From positions 55,207 through 119,206 of the forward strand of contig NZ_AQUZ01000028.1 of assembly GCF_000372465.1 (NCBI RefSeq): DNA of 64,000 bases, read 5' to 3'. Position numbers and translations under genes: made by a program. Below, piece after piece: positions 51,035 through 59,455 of the stretch. Source of the stretch: Kribbella catacumbae DSM 19601 (GTDB lineage Bacteria; Actinomycetota; Actinomycetes; Propionibacteriales; Kribbellaceae). The number at the start of each line of letters is the position of its first letter. The first letter of the stretch is position 1. The notes beneath the pieces are model-generated. The model was not told the origin of the DNA. It saw only the letters and a list, made by a program, of their open reading frames with translations, and searched no databases.

Positions 51035-51202
51035 AGGCCGACTGCGGATCTTCTGTCTACTAGGAGACATTGGCGTCTTCTGGAAGGGGTTCGTGGCTAG
51101 GGTGGGCGGGCTGCTGCGGCTGAAGGGCCGGCGGACGAGGGGAGCTGTATCGGGTCGTCGGTGGATGCCGCAGCAGTCTCTAACCGGGAGGAAGCGACAG
51201 CC

Positions 51203-52024
51203 GTGGGTTCCTTGCAGCAAACGATCGTGATCCGTTCGATGACCCGCAGTCATCTGGCCGGCGTGCTGGACGTGATCAACGCGGACGTACTGCCCGGGCA
51301 AGCATCGTGCAGTGCCAGCTCGTTGCTGCGGGCAACCACATCGGGTGGCGCGTTCGTGGCGATCGGGGACCGGATCCTCGGTGCCGCCGGAGTGGGGCGA
51401 AGCCGGGATGGAGCTGCCGGCGTGGTCAGGTGGCTGCACGGCCGGGAAGAGCCTGGGGTGGTCGCCGGGTTGCTGGACCATGCGCTGACCCGGCTGGACG
51501 GCTGCGACGTCGTCGAGGCGTTCACCGGTGGAGGAGTTGGCGCGGTCGCCGCCGGGTTGCCGGAGGTTCGCAGTACGACGCGGGAAGCGCTGGTGACTCG
51601 GGGGTTCGCCGCGATGCCCGCTGGGCGCTATCTGTACCGGTCGATGCCGCTGGCTCCGGCGTCTCTTCCTGGGCAGCCCCGGATCCAGGTGACAGCTCGT
51701 GGTGGTCACCGCAAGCTGACCGTCCCGGGACCCGTTGGCGGCCTGCTTGCCGAGGCGACGGTCTCGGTTCTGGCCCCGGAGCACGGAGTACTGCGGTGGA
51801 TCGAGGTGGATTCCGGGCACCGTGGCGCCGGTCTCGGTACACAGCTTCTGAACGCCTGCCTGCGCTACCTCCACCGCCTCGGCGTGCGGCACGTCACCGG
51901 CTTGCTCGACGACCACAACCTCACCGCCGACGACGGCCACGGCCGGATCGGCGCGCACATGATCTTCACCCGTGCAGGCTTCGTCACCGGCGCACAACTG
52001 GCCACCTACACCAAAGTCGGGTGA
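51203..52024 (+). CDS. GNAT-family acetyltransferase
   Basis: 273 residues from GTG 51203, which follows GGGAGGAAG; the frame opens 42 bp earlier but without support. The C-terminal GNAT core contains VLRWIEVDSGHRGAGLGTQL, holding the R/Q-x-x-G-x-G/A acetyl-CoA loop, then LNACLRYLHRLGVRHVTGLL. The first half is a divergent GNAT-like domain. The stop overlaps the downstream regulator's possible GTG start, so they may be coupled. Substrate unknown. Confidence 0.82.
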   Translation: MGSLQQTIVIRSMTRSHLAGVLDVINADVLPGQASCSASSLLRATTSGGAFVAIGDRILGAAGVGRSRDGAAGVVRWLHGREEPGVVAGLLDHALTRLDGCDVVEAFTGGGVGAVAAGLPEVRSTTREALVTRGFAAMPAGRYLYRSMPLAPASLPGQPRIQVTARGGHRKLTVPGPVGGLLAEATVSVLAPEHGVLRWIEVDSGHRGAGLGTQLLNACLRYLHRLGVRHVTGLLDDHNLTADDGHGRIGAHMIFTRAGFVTGAQLATYTKVG

Positions 52025-52038
52025 TCTATGGTCAGCGA

Positions 52039-53043
52039 ATGGGCTTCCTGCTAGAGCCGGTAGGGCTGTCGGAGACGGACAATCGGGTCTTTCTCGCGAT
52101 CGCCGACACACCGCGGACCACGCCGGCCGAGCTGGCCGACCAACTGGGCGTCTCGCTGTCCGCGGTACGGCGGGCGCTGACGCATCTGGTGGCGGCCGGG
52201 CTGGTGACGAAGCTTGTCGCGCGGCCGCCGCGCTACGTCCCCGCGCCGCCGGATGTCGCGATCGACGCGTTGGTCGTCCGCAGGCAGGAGCAACTCGAGC
52301 GGCTGCGCGCCGACGCGCGTGAGCTGGCATCGAAGGTCCGGCAGGCGCCCGGACGGAGTTCTGCCGACTTGCTGGAGGTCTTGGAGGGCAGCGAGGCGAT
52401 CCAGCAGCAGATGGCGCAGCTCCAGTTGGGTGCGCGCGAAGAGGTGCTGATGGTCGACTCCCCGCCGTACATCCATGGTCGTCCGGTACCGAACCTCGAA
52501 GAGCTGCAAGCGCTTCGGCGAGGTGTGTCCTACCGATGCGTGTACGACGGTCCGGCGCTCGAACTGCCCGGGCATTTCGAGCAATTGGTCAGCTACGTCC
52601 AAGCGGGTGAGGAGGCCCGGACGCTGCCGGTGACGGCGATGAAGATGCAGATCGTGGATCGCCGGATCGCGATCCTCCCGCTGTCGCTGGATCCCGCCGA
52701 GACAGGGGTGCGGCTTCTGGTCCACGCATCGCCGCTGCTCGAGGCGCTGGTGCGTTGTTTCGAGTCGATGTGGGAGCAGGCCACGCCGGTGGCCGTAGTA
52801 CCGGACGGGCAACAGGCCGGTACCAAGCGGAAGCGCTCGGGCCGGGGTCAGGAAGCGTTGTCGGAGCAGGACCGGCGGTTGCTGTCGCTGATGTCGTCCG
52901 GCATGAAGGACAGCGCGATCGGGCGCACGCTGGGCGTGACCCAGCGAACGGTCAGCCGGCGGGTCGCCGAACTGATGACCGAACTGGGCGCCGCAACCCG
53001 TTTCCAGGCAGGCATCCAGGCGGGCCGCCGCGGCTGGCTCTAA
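52039..53043 (+). CDS. TrmB-like / LuxR-type transcriptional regulator
   Basis: 334 residues from ATG 52039 (or GTG 52021, overlapping the GNAT stop). An N-terminal winged helix (GLSETDNRVFLAIADTPRTT, then PAELADQLGVSLSAVRRAL) is TrmB-like; a coiled segment follows, then a PLD-like sensor core (EEVLMVDSPPYIHG, RIAILPLSLDPAE) and a C-terminal LuxR helix-turn-helix (LSLMSSGMKDSAIGRTLGVT). This architecture is abundant in Kribbella/Streptomyces relatives. Probable target is the neighbouring GNAT or the peptide ABC operon; inference only. Confidence 0.85.
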   Translation: MGFLLEPVGLSETDNRVFLAIADTPRTTPAELADQLGVSLSAVRRALTHLVAAGLVTKLVARPPRYVPAPPDVAIDALVVRRQEQLERLRADARELASKVRQAPGRSSADLLEVLEGSEAIQQQMAQLQLGAREEVLMVDSPPYIHGRPVPNLEELQALRRGVSYRCVYDGPALELPGHFEQLVSYVQAGEEARTLPVTAMKMQIVDRRIAILPLSLDPAETGVRLLVHASPLLEALVRCFESMWEQATPVAVVPDGQQAGTKRKRSGRGQEALSEQDRRLLSLMSSGMKDSAIGRTLGVTQRTVSRRVAELMTELGAATRFQAGIQAGRRGWL

Positions 53044-53174
53044 TCTGCGCCGGTGGGCCTGATCTCCAGGAGGTAGCCGTCCTCGTCTGAGGCGTTGTCC
53101 TTCCAGGTGACTCGGACCCCGTCCTTGCCGACCGGCTTGGCGGCGACCTCGGTGGGAGCATCCGGTCCAGCCAC
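53040..53174 (-). pseudogene. Orphan fibronectin type III fragment
   Basis: A 44-residue minus-strand frame ending at TAG 53040-53042 contains APTEVAAKPVGKDGVRVTW and DNASDEDGYLLEIRPTG, the first half of an FN3 domain (Trp of strand B, then the DExGY turn). In-frame stops lie upstream, so it is not the end of an intact gene. Probably the relic of a secreted glycosidase or surface protein. The rest of the gap to 53395 shows nothing clear. Confidence 0.55.
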
Positions 53175-53395
53175 CGGGCTCGACCTCTGCGAAGGCGCTA
53201 ACTGTCCGCGTACGCTCGCTCACCATAGGGCAAGCGTTTGCCACCCGACAGGCTCCTCGGTGGGATTTTGTGGAACTTGGTTCCATGCCGGCCAGGCAAC
53301 GAACTTGTGACAAACGGCCGTAAATCGTTGACGGGAGATGGGTTGGTGGTGTGGTTTTCTCCCTAAACCACCAGGGCGGAAGGTGCGTGGGGCGG

Positions 53396-55201
53396 ATGCG
53401 GAAATGGATCGGCGCGACAGCGGCGATGGGGATGCTGGCGCTGGGCGGGCTGGCGGGCCCAGCAGCCCAGGCGGCGGAGCCGTCGGCACCGAAGGTGATC
53501 AGGGTCGGCGCGACCCAGGCGATGGACTCGATGAACCCGTTCCTGGCCGTCCGGCTGGTCTCGTCGTCGATCCATCGCTGGATGTACGGCTACCTGGCCG
53601 TACCGGACTCGAAGACGCTGCAGCCGAGCCCCGACCTCGCGGAGTCGTGGACGACCTCGCCGGACGGGCTCACCTGGACGTTCAAGATCCGGTCGGCGAA
53701 GTGGTCGGACGGCCAGCCGATCACCGCCGCGGACGCGGCCTGGACGTTCAACAAGATGATCACTGACGACGGCGCGAAGACCGCGAACGGCCCGGCCGTG
53801 GAGAACTTCGCCAGTGTCACCGCGAACGGCCAGGACCTCACCGTCAAGCTGAAGACCCCGCAGGCGTCGATGCTCGACAACCCGGTCCCGATCATGCCCA
53901 AGCACGCCTGGGAGAAGGTCGGCGACATCGCGAGGTACGAGGCGAACGAGTACCCGGCCGTCACGAGCGGGCCGTACATCGCGGTGGAGCACAAGAAGGA
54001 CCAGTACGTGAAGCTCAAGGCGAACCCGGACTACTGGCGGGGCGCGCCCAAGATCGACGAGCTGCAGGTGATCTTCTACGACAACCCGGCGGCCGCGATC
54101 GTCGGGCTGAAGAAGGGCGACATCGACCTGATCGGCCGGCTCGCGCCGCCGGACTTCGAGGCGCTCAAGGGCGACGAGAACATCGTCCAGTGGAACACCG
54201 AGGGACGGCGGGCGACGTACCTGCAGGTCAACCACGGCGCGACCACCAGCGACAACAAGCCGATCGGCGACGGGCATCCCGCGCTGAAGGACCCGAAGGT
54301 CCGGCAGGCGCTGCACTACGCGATCGACAAGCAGAAGCTCGTCGACCAGGTACAGAACGGGCTGGCCAAGCCGGCCGACGGGTCGATCGTGCCGCCGATG
54401 TACAAGGACTTCTTCTGGCAGGCCGAGGGTGAGAAGAAGGTCAGCTTCGATGTTGCCAAGGCCAACAAAATCCTCGACGACGCCGGGTACAAGAAGGGTG
54501 CCGACGGCATCCGGACGATGCCGGACGGATCGCGCAAGCTGCAGTTCCGGTTCAGCATCCACACCGACGCGCCGATCGAGGAGAAGCTGGCGGAGTACCT
54601 GACCGGCTGGTTCAAGGAGCTCGGGATCACGCTGACCACCAAGCGGCTGGACTCCAGCAAGTTCACCGAGGAGACCGGGACGACGGCGCTGTTCGACATC
54701 GCGATCAGCGGCTGGTCGGTGAACCCGGATCCGGAAGAGGTGCTGGCGACGCACCTGTGCAGCCGGCGCCCGACCGCGTCCGGTGAGGGTGGCGGCACCG
54801 AGTCGTTCTACTGCGACCCGCAGTACGAGGCGCTCTACCAGCAGCAGTTGAAGGAGCTGGACCGGCCGAAGCGGGCCGACATCATCAAGAAGATGGAGGA
54901 GCGTCTCTACACGGACGCGCCGGTGATCGCCCTCTACTACCCGAACAACCTCGAGGGCTACCGCAAGGACCGGATCGCCAAGGTCACTTCGATCCCCGAA
55001 GACAAGGGCATGCTGTACGGCGGTAGCGGCTACTGGCCGTTCTACACGCTCGAAGCGGTCTCCAAGGACGGTGCCGCCGCTGAGGACGACGGCTCGAACA
55101 CCGGCGTGATCGTCGGCATCGTGGCCGGCGTACTGATCCTGATCGGAGCCGGCTACTTCCTCACCCGCCGCCGCAAGACCGTCGCGGACGACCGCGAATG
55201 A
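53396..55201 (+). CDS. Peptide/opine-type ABC transporter substrate-binding protein (SBP_bac_5)
   Basis: 601 residues from ATG 53396. A Sec signal peptide (KWIGATAAMGMLALGGLAG, ending PAAQA) lacks a lipobox cysteine. The family-5 solute-binding fold is clear: LAESWTTSPDGLTWTFKIR, WSDGQPITAADAAWTFNKM, TSGPYIAVEH, KDPKVRQALHYAIDKQKLV. Unusually, the protein ends with a membrane helix and basic anchor (GVIVGIVAGVLILIGAGYF, then RRRK), so it is tethered by its C-terminus instead of by lipid. First gene of a five-gene importer operon (to 59033). Substrate probably an oligopeptide, but sugars are possible in this family. Confidence 0.9.
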   Translation: MRKWIGATAAMGMLALGGLAGPAAQAAEPSAPKVIRVGATQAMDSMNPFLAVRLVSSSIHRWMYGYLAVPDSKTLQPSPDLAESWTTSPDGLTWTFKIRSAKWSDGQPITAADAAWTFNKMITDDGAKTANGPAVENFASVTANGQDLTVKLKTPQASMLDNPVPIMPKHAWEKVGDIARYEANEYPAVTSGPYIAVEHKKDQYVKLKANPDYWRGAPKIDELQVIFYDNPAAAIVGLKKGDIDLIGRLAPPDFEALKGDENIVQWNTEGRRATYLQVNHGATTSDNKPIGDGHPALKDPKVRQALHYAIDKQKLVDQVQNGLAKPADGSIVPPMYKDFFWQAEGEKKVSFDVAKANKILDDAGYKKGADGIRTMPDGSRKLQFRFSIHTDAPIEEKLAEYLTGWFKELGITLTTKRLDSSKFTEETGTTALFDIAISGWSVNPDPEEVLATHLCSRRPTASGEGGGTESFYCDPQYEALYQQQLKELDRPKRADIIKKMEERLYTDAPVIALYYPNNLEGYRKDRIAKVTSIPEDKGMLYGGSGYWPFYTLEAVSKDGAAAEDDGSNTGVIVGIVAGVLILIGAGYFLTRRRKTVADDRE

Positions 55202-55223
55202 GCCCCGCGCCTTGGGTGGCGCG

Positions 55224-56258
55224 ATGACCATCTCGACGCCACCTGCGGCGGATGCGATCGCGGAGGAGCCCGCGCGCCGGGGGCTCCTCCGGTACGCCGT
55301 AGCGAAGGTCGGCGGCGCGCTGCTCAGTATCGCGATGGTGATCGTCGCGACGTTCTTCGCGTTCCGGTTGCTGCCGGGCGATCCGGTCCGGGCGCTGGCG
55401 CAGGGCCGGAACATGACGCCCGAGCAGCTCGACCTGGAACGGCGCCGGCTCGGGCTGGACAAGTCGTTGCTCGAGCAGTTCGTGCAGTTCGTCAACCAGA
55501 CGGTGCATTTCGACCTCGGTACGTCGTACGAGTACAAGAGACCGGTCCTCGACCTGATCGGTGAACGTATCGGCGCGACCCTCCTGCTCACCGGTACTGC
55601 GCTGGTGATGGCCGTCAGCCTGGGCATCTGGCAAGGAGCGCGCGCCGGGTGGAAGCCGGGCAGCCGGTTCGACAAGTTCTCCACCGGGGTGTCGCTGGTG
55701 CTCTGGTCGGTACCGACGTTCTGGCTCGGACTCCTGCTGCTGATGGTGTTTGCCGCCGGCATCGGTCCGATCCCGGGAATCTTCCCGACCAGGGGGATCG
55801 AGAGTGTCGATGCGCCGGACGGGTTCGGGTACGTACTGGATGTCGCGAAGCACATGGTGTTGCCGTGCTTGACGATGGTGGCGGTCGTCTACGCGCAGTA
55901 CCTGCTGGTGATGCGGTCGTCGGTGCTCGACGAGGTCGGGCAGGACTACGTCACCACCGCCCGCGCGAAGGGGCTCAAGGATGACGAGATCCGGCGGCGG
56001 CACGCAGTACCCAACGCGTTGCTGCCGACCGTGACGCTGGTGTTCATGCGGATCGGGTTCGTCGTCGGCGGCGCGGTGACGGTCGAGGCGATCTTCAGCT
56101 GGCCGGGGCTCGGGCAGCTGTTCTACGAGGCGATCCGGGTGCCCGACTTCACCTTGATGCAGGGCACGTTCCTGCTCATCACGGTGTCGGTGATCTTGAT
56201 GAACACACTTGCCGACGTCATCTACCACGTGCTCGACCCGAGGGTGAGGTCGGCATGA
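55224..56258 (+). CDS. ABC transporter permease, DppB/OppB type
   Basis: 344 residues from ATG 55224 (TTG 55212 also in frame). Family marks are TFFAFRLLPGDPVRALA near the N-terminus, six membrane helices, and the EAA loop DYVTTARAKGLKDDEI followed by RRHAVPNALLPTVTL that docks the ATPases. The stop overlaps the next permease start by 4 bp. Confidence 0.92.
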   Translation: MTISTPPAADAIAEEPARRGLLRYAVAKVGGALLSIAMVIVATFFAFRLLPGDPVRALAQGRNMTPEQLDLERRRLGLDKSLLEQFVQFVNQTVHFDLGTSYEYKRPVLDLIGERIGATLLLTGTALVMAVSLGIWQGARAGWKPGSRFDKFSTGVSLVLWSVPTFWLGLLLLMVFAAGIGPIPGIFPTRGIESVDAPDGFGYVLDVAKHMVLPCLTMVAVVYAQYLLVMRSSVLDEVGQDYVTTARAKGLKDDEIRRRHAVPNALLPTVTLVFMRIGFVVGGAVTVEAIFSWPGLGQLFYEAIRVPDFTLMQGTFLLITVSVILMNTLADVIYHVLDPRVRSA

Positions 56259-57133
56259 GCATCACCTGGACTCGGCGGCGTCTCGCTTTCGGGCGCTTCT
56301 GGGCTTCCTTCCGGACGCAGCGCGCGGGAGTCATCGGGCTGGCGATCCTGCTGCTCGCCGTACTGCTCGCGGTGATCGCGCCACTGTTCATCGACGCGGG
56401 TGTGACGAATGTCGTCAGCGGGACCGGTGAGAAGCTGTCGCCGCCGAGCTGGGACGACCCGCTGGGCACGGACGAGTCCGGCCGGTCCGTCCTGCTGATG
56501 ATCTGGTGGGGATCGCGGACGTCGTTGCTGATCGGCTTCCTCGCCGCGCTGCTCAGCATGGTGATCGGGACCGTGCTCGGGATCGCGGCCGGGCACTTCC
56601 GCGGCTGGATCGGCGCGATCGTCATGCGGATCACCGACTGGTTCCTGGTCCTGCCGTCGCTGGTGACCGCGCTGGTGCTGGCGGCGATTCTGGGCGGCAG
56701 CACGGTGACGATCATCGCCGCGATCGGTGTCACCTCGTGGCCGTCGACGGCCCGGCTGATCCGCGCGCAGACTCTGGCGGTCGAGGCCCGGCCCTACATC
56801 GAACGCTCGCAGGCCCTGGGCGGCGGGCACTGGCACATCACCACCCGGCACGTCCTGCCGAACGTCGCACCGTTGCTGTTGGCAAGTACGACGCTGGAGG
56901 TGGCGAGCGCGATCGTCACCGAGTCGACCCTGGCCTTCCTCGGCGTCAGCGCGAACAAGACCTCCTGGGGAACGATGCTGCGTGGCTCGTACGACTGGGG
57001 TGCGGCGACCTCTGGCGCGTGGTGGTACATCCTCGTCCCGGGCCTGTGCATCGTCATCGTCGTGATGGCGTTCACGCTCTGCGGCCGGGCGCTGGAGAAC
57101 GTGCTGAACCCCCGGCTGCGAAAGGCCGTCTGA
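56255..57133 (+). CDS. ABC transporter permease, DppC/OppC type
   Basis: 292 residues. An N-terminal helix (VIGLAILLLAVLLAVIAPLF) and the stretch DDPLGTDESGRSVLLMIWWG (DPLGTDExGRD-type) are typical of the second dipeptide permease. The EAA loop reads RPYIERSQALGGGHWHITTR then HVLPNVAPLLL. ATGA overlap upstream; its stop overlaps the ATPase start (TGATG). Confidence 0.92.
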   Translation: MSITWTRRRLAFGRFWASFRTQRAGVIGLAILLLAVLLAVIAPLFIDAGVTNVVSGTGEKLSPPSWDDPLGTDESGRSVLLMIWWGSRTSLLIGFLAALLSMVIGTVLGIAAGHFRGWIGAIVMRITDWFLVLPSLVTALVLAAILGGSTVTIIAAIGVTSWPSTARLIRAQTLAVEARPYIERSQALGGGHWHITTRHVLPNVAPLLLASTTLEVASAIVTESTLAFLGVSANKTSWGTMLRGSYDWGAATSGAWWYILVPGLCIVIVVMAFTLCGRALENVLNPRLRKAV

Positions 57134-58092
57134 TGAGCTTGCTCGAGTTGGACGACCTGTCCGTCACGTATCGGATCGCGTCGGGTGAGGTGCCCGCAGT
57201 ACGGGGTGTGTCGTTGTCGCTGGAGGCCGGGGAAGCACTCGGTGTCGTGGGTGAGTCGGGCTCGGGGAAGTCGACGCTCGCGATGGCCTTGCTGCGGTTG
57301 CTGCCGAAGGACGCCCGGACCTCAGGCCGGATCATGCTTGGCGGCGAGGACATCCTGCAGATGAAGTGGGGCCGGTTGCGGGCGGTCCGCTGGGCCGAGG
57401 CGTCGATCGTGTTCCAAGGGGCTCAGCACGGGTTGAACCCGGTGCAACGGATCGGCGATCAGGTCGCGGAACCCCTGCTGGTACACAAGATCGCCACACC
57501 GGAGAAGGCGCGGTCGCGAGTCGCCTCGCTGCTGGCTCAAGTGGGATTGCCGGCCTGGCGGGCGCGGAGTTACCCGCATGAGCTGTCTGGTGGCCAACGG
57601 CAACGAGTGATGATCGCGATGGCGCTCGCCTGCGAGCCGCAGTTGATCATCGCCGACGAGCCGACCACCGCGCTCGACCTGATGGTGCAGGCGCAGGTGC
57701 TGACACTGATCAAGGAGCTGATCGCGTCGCACGGGATCTCGTTGCTGATGATCTCGCACGACCTGTCCGTGCTCGCCGACACCTGCGACCGGCTGGCAGT
57801 CATGTACGCCGGGCGGGTGGTCGAGACCGGTCCTGCTGGTGGTTCGTTCCAGCATCCGTACAGCCAAGCGCTGGCGGCTGCCTTCCCGACGGTCGGTGAT
57901 CCCGCGTCCAGGCTGGCACCTCGCGGTCTCGGGGGTGACCCGCCGGATCCGCAGCGGCTCCCGTCCGGCTGTGTGTTCCATCCGCGGTGCCCGGTGGCGC
58001 TCGACACGTGCTCGACGGTCGACGTCGAGCTGCGGCCGGCCGGCGACCGGCGTACGGCGGCCTGTGTGCTGGTCTTGGAGGAATCTTGCTAA
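57133..58092 (+). CDS. ABC transporter ATP-binding protein, DppD/OppD type
   Basis: 319 residues from ATG 57133. Walker A GESGSGKSTLA, signature LSGGQRQRVMIAMALA, Walker B LIIADEPTTALD and MISHDLSVLAD are intact, and the C-terminal oligopeptide-ABC extension contains the cysteine-rich CVFHPRCPVALDTC, which in relatives holds an iron-sulfur cluster. Pairs with the following ATPase to drive the two permeases. Confidence 0.93.
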   Translation: MSLLELDDLSVTYRIASGEVPAVRGVSLSLEAGEALGVVGESGSGKSTLAMALLRLLPKDARTSGRIMLGGEDILQMKWGRLRAVRWAEASIVFQGAQHGLNPVQRIGDQVAEPLLVHKIATPEKARSRVASLLAQVGLPAWRARSYPHELSGGQRQRVMIAMALACEPQLIIADEPTTALDLMVQAQVLTLIKELIASHGISLLMISHDLSVLADTCDRLAVMYAGRVVETGPAGGSFQHPYSQALAAAFPTVGDPASRLAPRGLGGDPPDPQRLPSGCVFHPRCPVALDTCSTVDVELRPAGDRRTAACVLVLEESC

Positions 58093-59033
58093 CGGCAACT
58101 GATCTCGCGGTCGAGTTCGCCTCGCGCGGCCGGCGCGCACGAGCCGTCGACGGCGTCAACCTGTCCGTCGGGGCCGGTGAGATCGTTGCTCTGGTGGGCG
58201 AATCCGGCTGCGGCAAGACGACGCTGGCCCGCACCCTGCTCGGCCTCGAGCGACCAACCTCGGGCACGGTCTCGTACGACGGATCGCCGCTCTCGTATCG
58301 CGGCAAGGCCCTCCAGGCGTACCGCCGCCAGGTGCAACTGGTCCTGCAGGATCCGATGGGTTCGCTCAACCCACGCCAGACGGTCTACGAAGCCGTTGCC
58401 GAAGGCCCCCGGATCCACGGCCTGCCCGACGAGGAGAAGGTCGTCGCCGAAGCCCTGTCCCGGGCGGGACTGCGACCACCGGAGCGCTTCTTCCTGCGCT
58501 ACCCGCACGAACTGTCCGGTGGCCAACGGCAACGAGTCGTCATCGCCGGCGCCCTCGCCCTCGACCCGAAGGTCCTGATCGCCGACGAGCCCGTCGCCTC
58601 CCTCGACGCCTCCGTCCGCGGCGAGATCCTGGCCCTGCTCCTCCGCCTCCGCGACGACCTCGGCCTGTCCGCCCTGGTCGTCACCCACGACCTAGGCCTC
58701 GCCTGGAACATCGCCGACCGAGTAGCCGTCATGTACCTCGGCCGCATCGTCGAGTCCGGCCCCACCGAAGAGATCCTCAAGAACCCGCAACACCCCTATA
58801 CCCAAGCGCTCCTGTCGGTCCTACCCGAGTCCGAGGAACGCATCGTCCTCACGGGCGAACCCCCGGACCCGACCCGCATCCCGACCGGCTGCCGTTTCCA
58901 CCCTCGCTGCCAGATCGTCGCCGCCGGCAACCCCATCGCCGACAAGTGCCGCACCGACCTCCTCCCGGTACTGCCGACCACGGAGGGATCGCAGGCGGCC
59001 TGCCACCTGGTCACGCAACGCCAAACCCGGTGA
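58086..59033 (+). CDS. ABC transporter ATP-binding protein, DppF/OppF type
   Basis: 315 residues from TTG 58086, five bases after GGAGGAA, overlapping the previous stop by 7 bp. Walker A GESGCGKTTLA, signature LSGGQRQRVVIAGALA, Walker B VLIADEPVASLD and the extension CRFHPRCQIVAAG are present. From about 58540 on the DNA is C-rich. Last gene of the importer; 63 bp separate it from the TCOD gene, which has its own ribosome site. Confidence 0.92.
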   Translation: MLTATDLAVEFASRGRRARAVDGVNLSVGAGEIVALVGESGCGKTTLARTLLGLERPTSGTVSYDGSPLSYRGKALQAYRRQVQLVLQDPMGSLNPRQTVYEAVAEGPRIHGLPDEEKVVAEALSRAGLRPPERFFLRYPHELSGGQRQRVVIAGALALDPKVLIADEPVASLDASVRGEILALLLRLRDDLGLSALVVTHDLGLAWNIADRVAVMYLGRIVESGPTEEILKNPQHPYTQALLSVLPESEERIVLTGEPPDPTRIPTGCRFHPRCQIVAAGNPIADKCRTDLLPVLPTTEGSQAACHLVTQRQTR

Positions 59034-59096
59034 CGGCGAGCAGCCGGGTGCGCCAGACTGTGCAGGGGACGACTGCCGAGCACAGGGGTGGGGACG

Positions 59097-59435
59097 ATGG
59101 CTGACGGCTTGATTCGGTTCAGTACGGACAGCGGTGACAGCATCGTGGTTCAGGTGGAGCAGAACGCTCCCGGATTCCGTCGCGCCAGCAGGGCGGACGG
59201 TGTCGTCGCCGAGGCCACGGCGACCTTCGACTCTGCCCTGCGAACAGTGTCCCGCGCGGCCGAATCAGCCCTGAGTACCTTCCGGGACGGCGCCCTGAAA
59301 CCGGACGGTGTCGAGATCGAGTTCGGCATCAGTCTCAATGCCGAAGTCGGCGCGGTGATCGCCAAGACCGCCGTCGAAGGCCACCTGACCGTCAAACTCA
59401 GCTGGGCCTCGAAGAGCCAGGAGCTGGAGCGCTAA
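59097..59435 (+). CDS. Trypsin-co-occurring domain (TCOD1, CU044_2847) protein
   Basis: 112 residues from ATG 59097 after GGGGTGGGG. The whole protein is one small alpha/beta domain: GLIRFSTDSGDSIVVQVEQ, then ATFDSALRTVSRAAESALST, then VEIEFGISLNAEVGAVIAKT and a final strand HLTVKLSWAS. This is the domain reported by comparative genomics next to trypsin-like peptidase/STAND NTPase genes, and it lies 20 bp upstream of exactly such a gene. A regulatory partner or inhibitor of the protease is the likeliest role; none is proven. Confidence 0.85.
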   Translation: MADGLIRFSTDSGDSIVVQVEQNAPGFRRASRADGVVAEATATFDSALRTVSRAAESALSTFRDGALKPDGVEIEFGISLNAEVGAVIAKTAVEGHLTVKLSWASKSQELER

Positions 59436-59455
59436 CGAGCTGAGGGGGGAGCTGG

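Noticed and set aside
53363..55855. 830-codon open frame on the minus strand
   Set aside because: It lies opposite the solute-binding protein and permease genes; the protein is an Arg/Val/Asp string with no family pattern, typical antisense openness in high-GC DNA.
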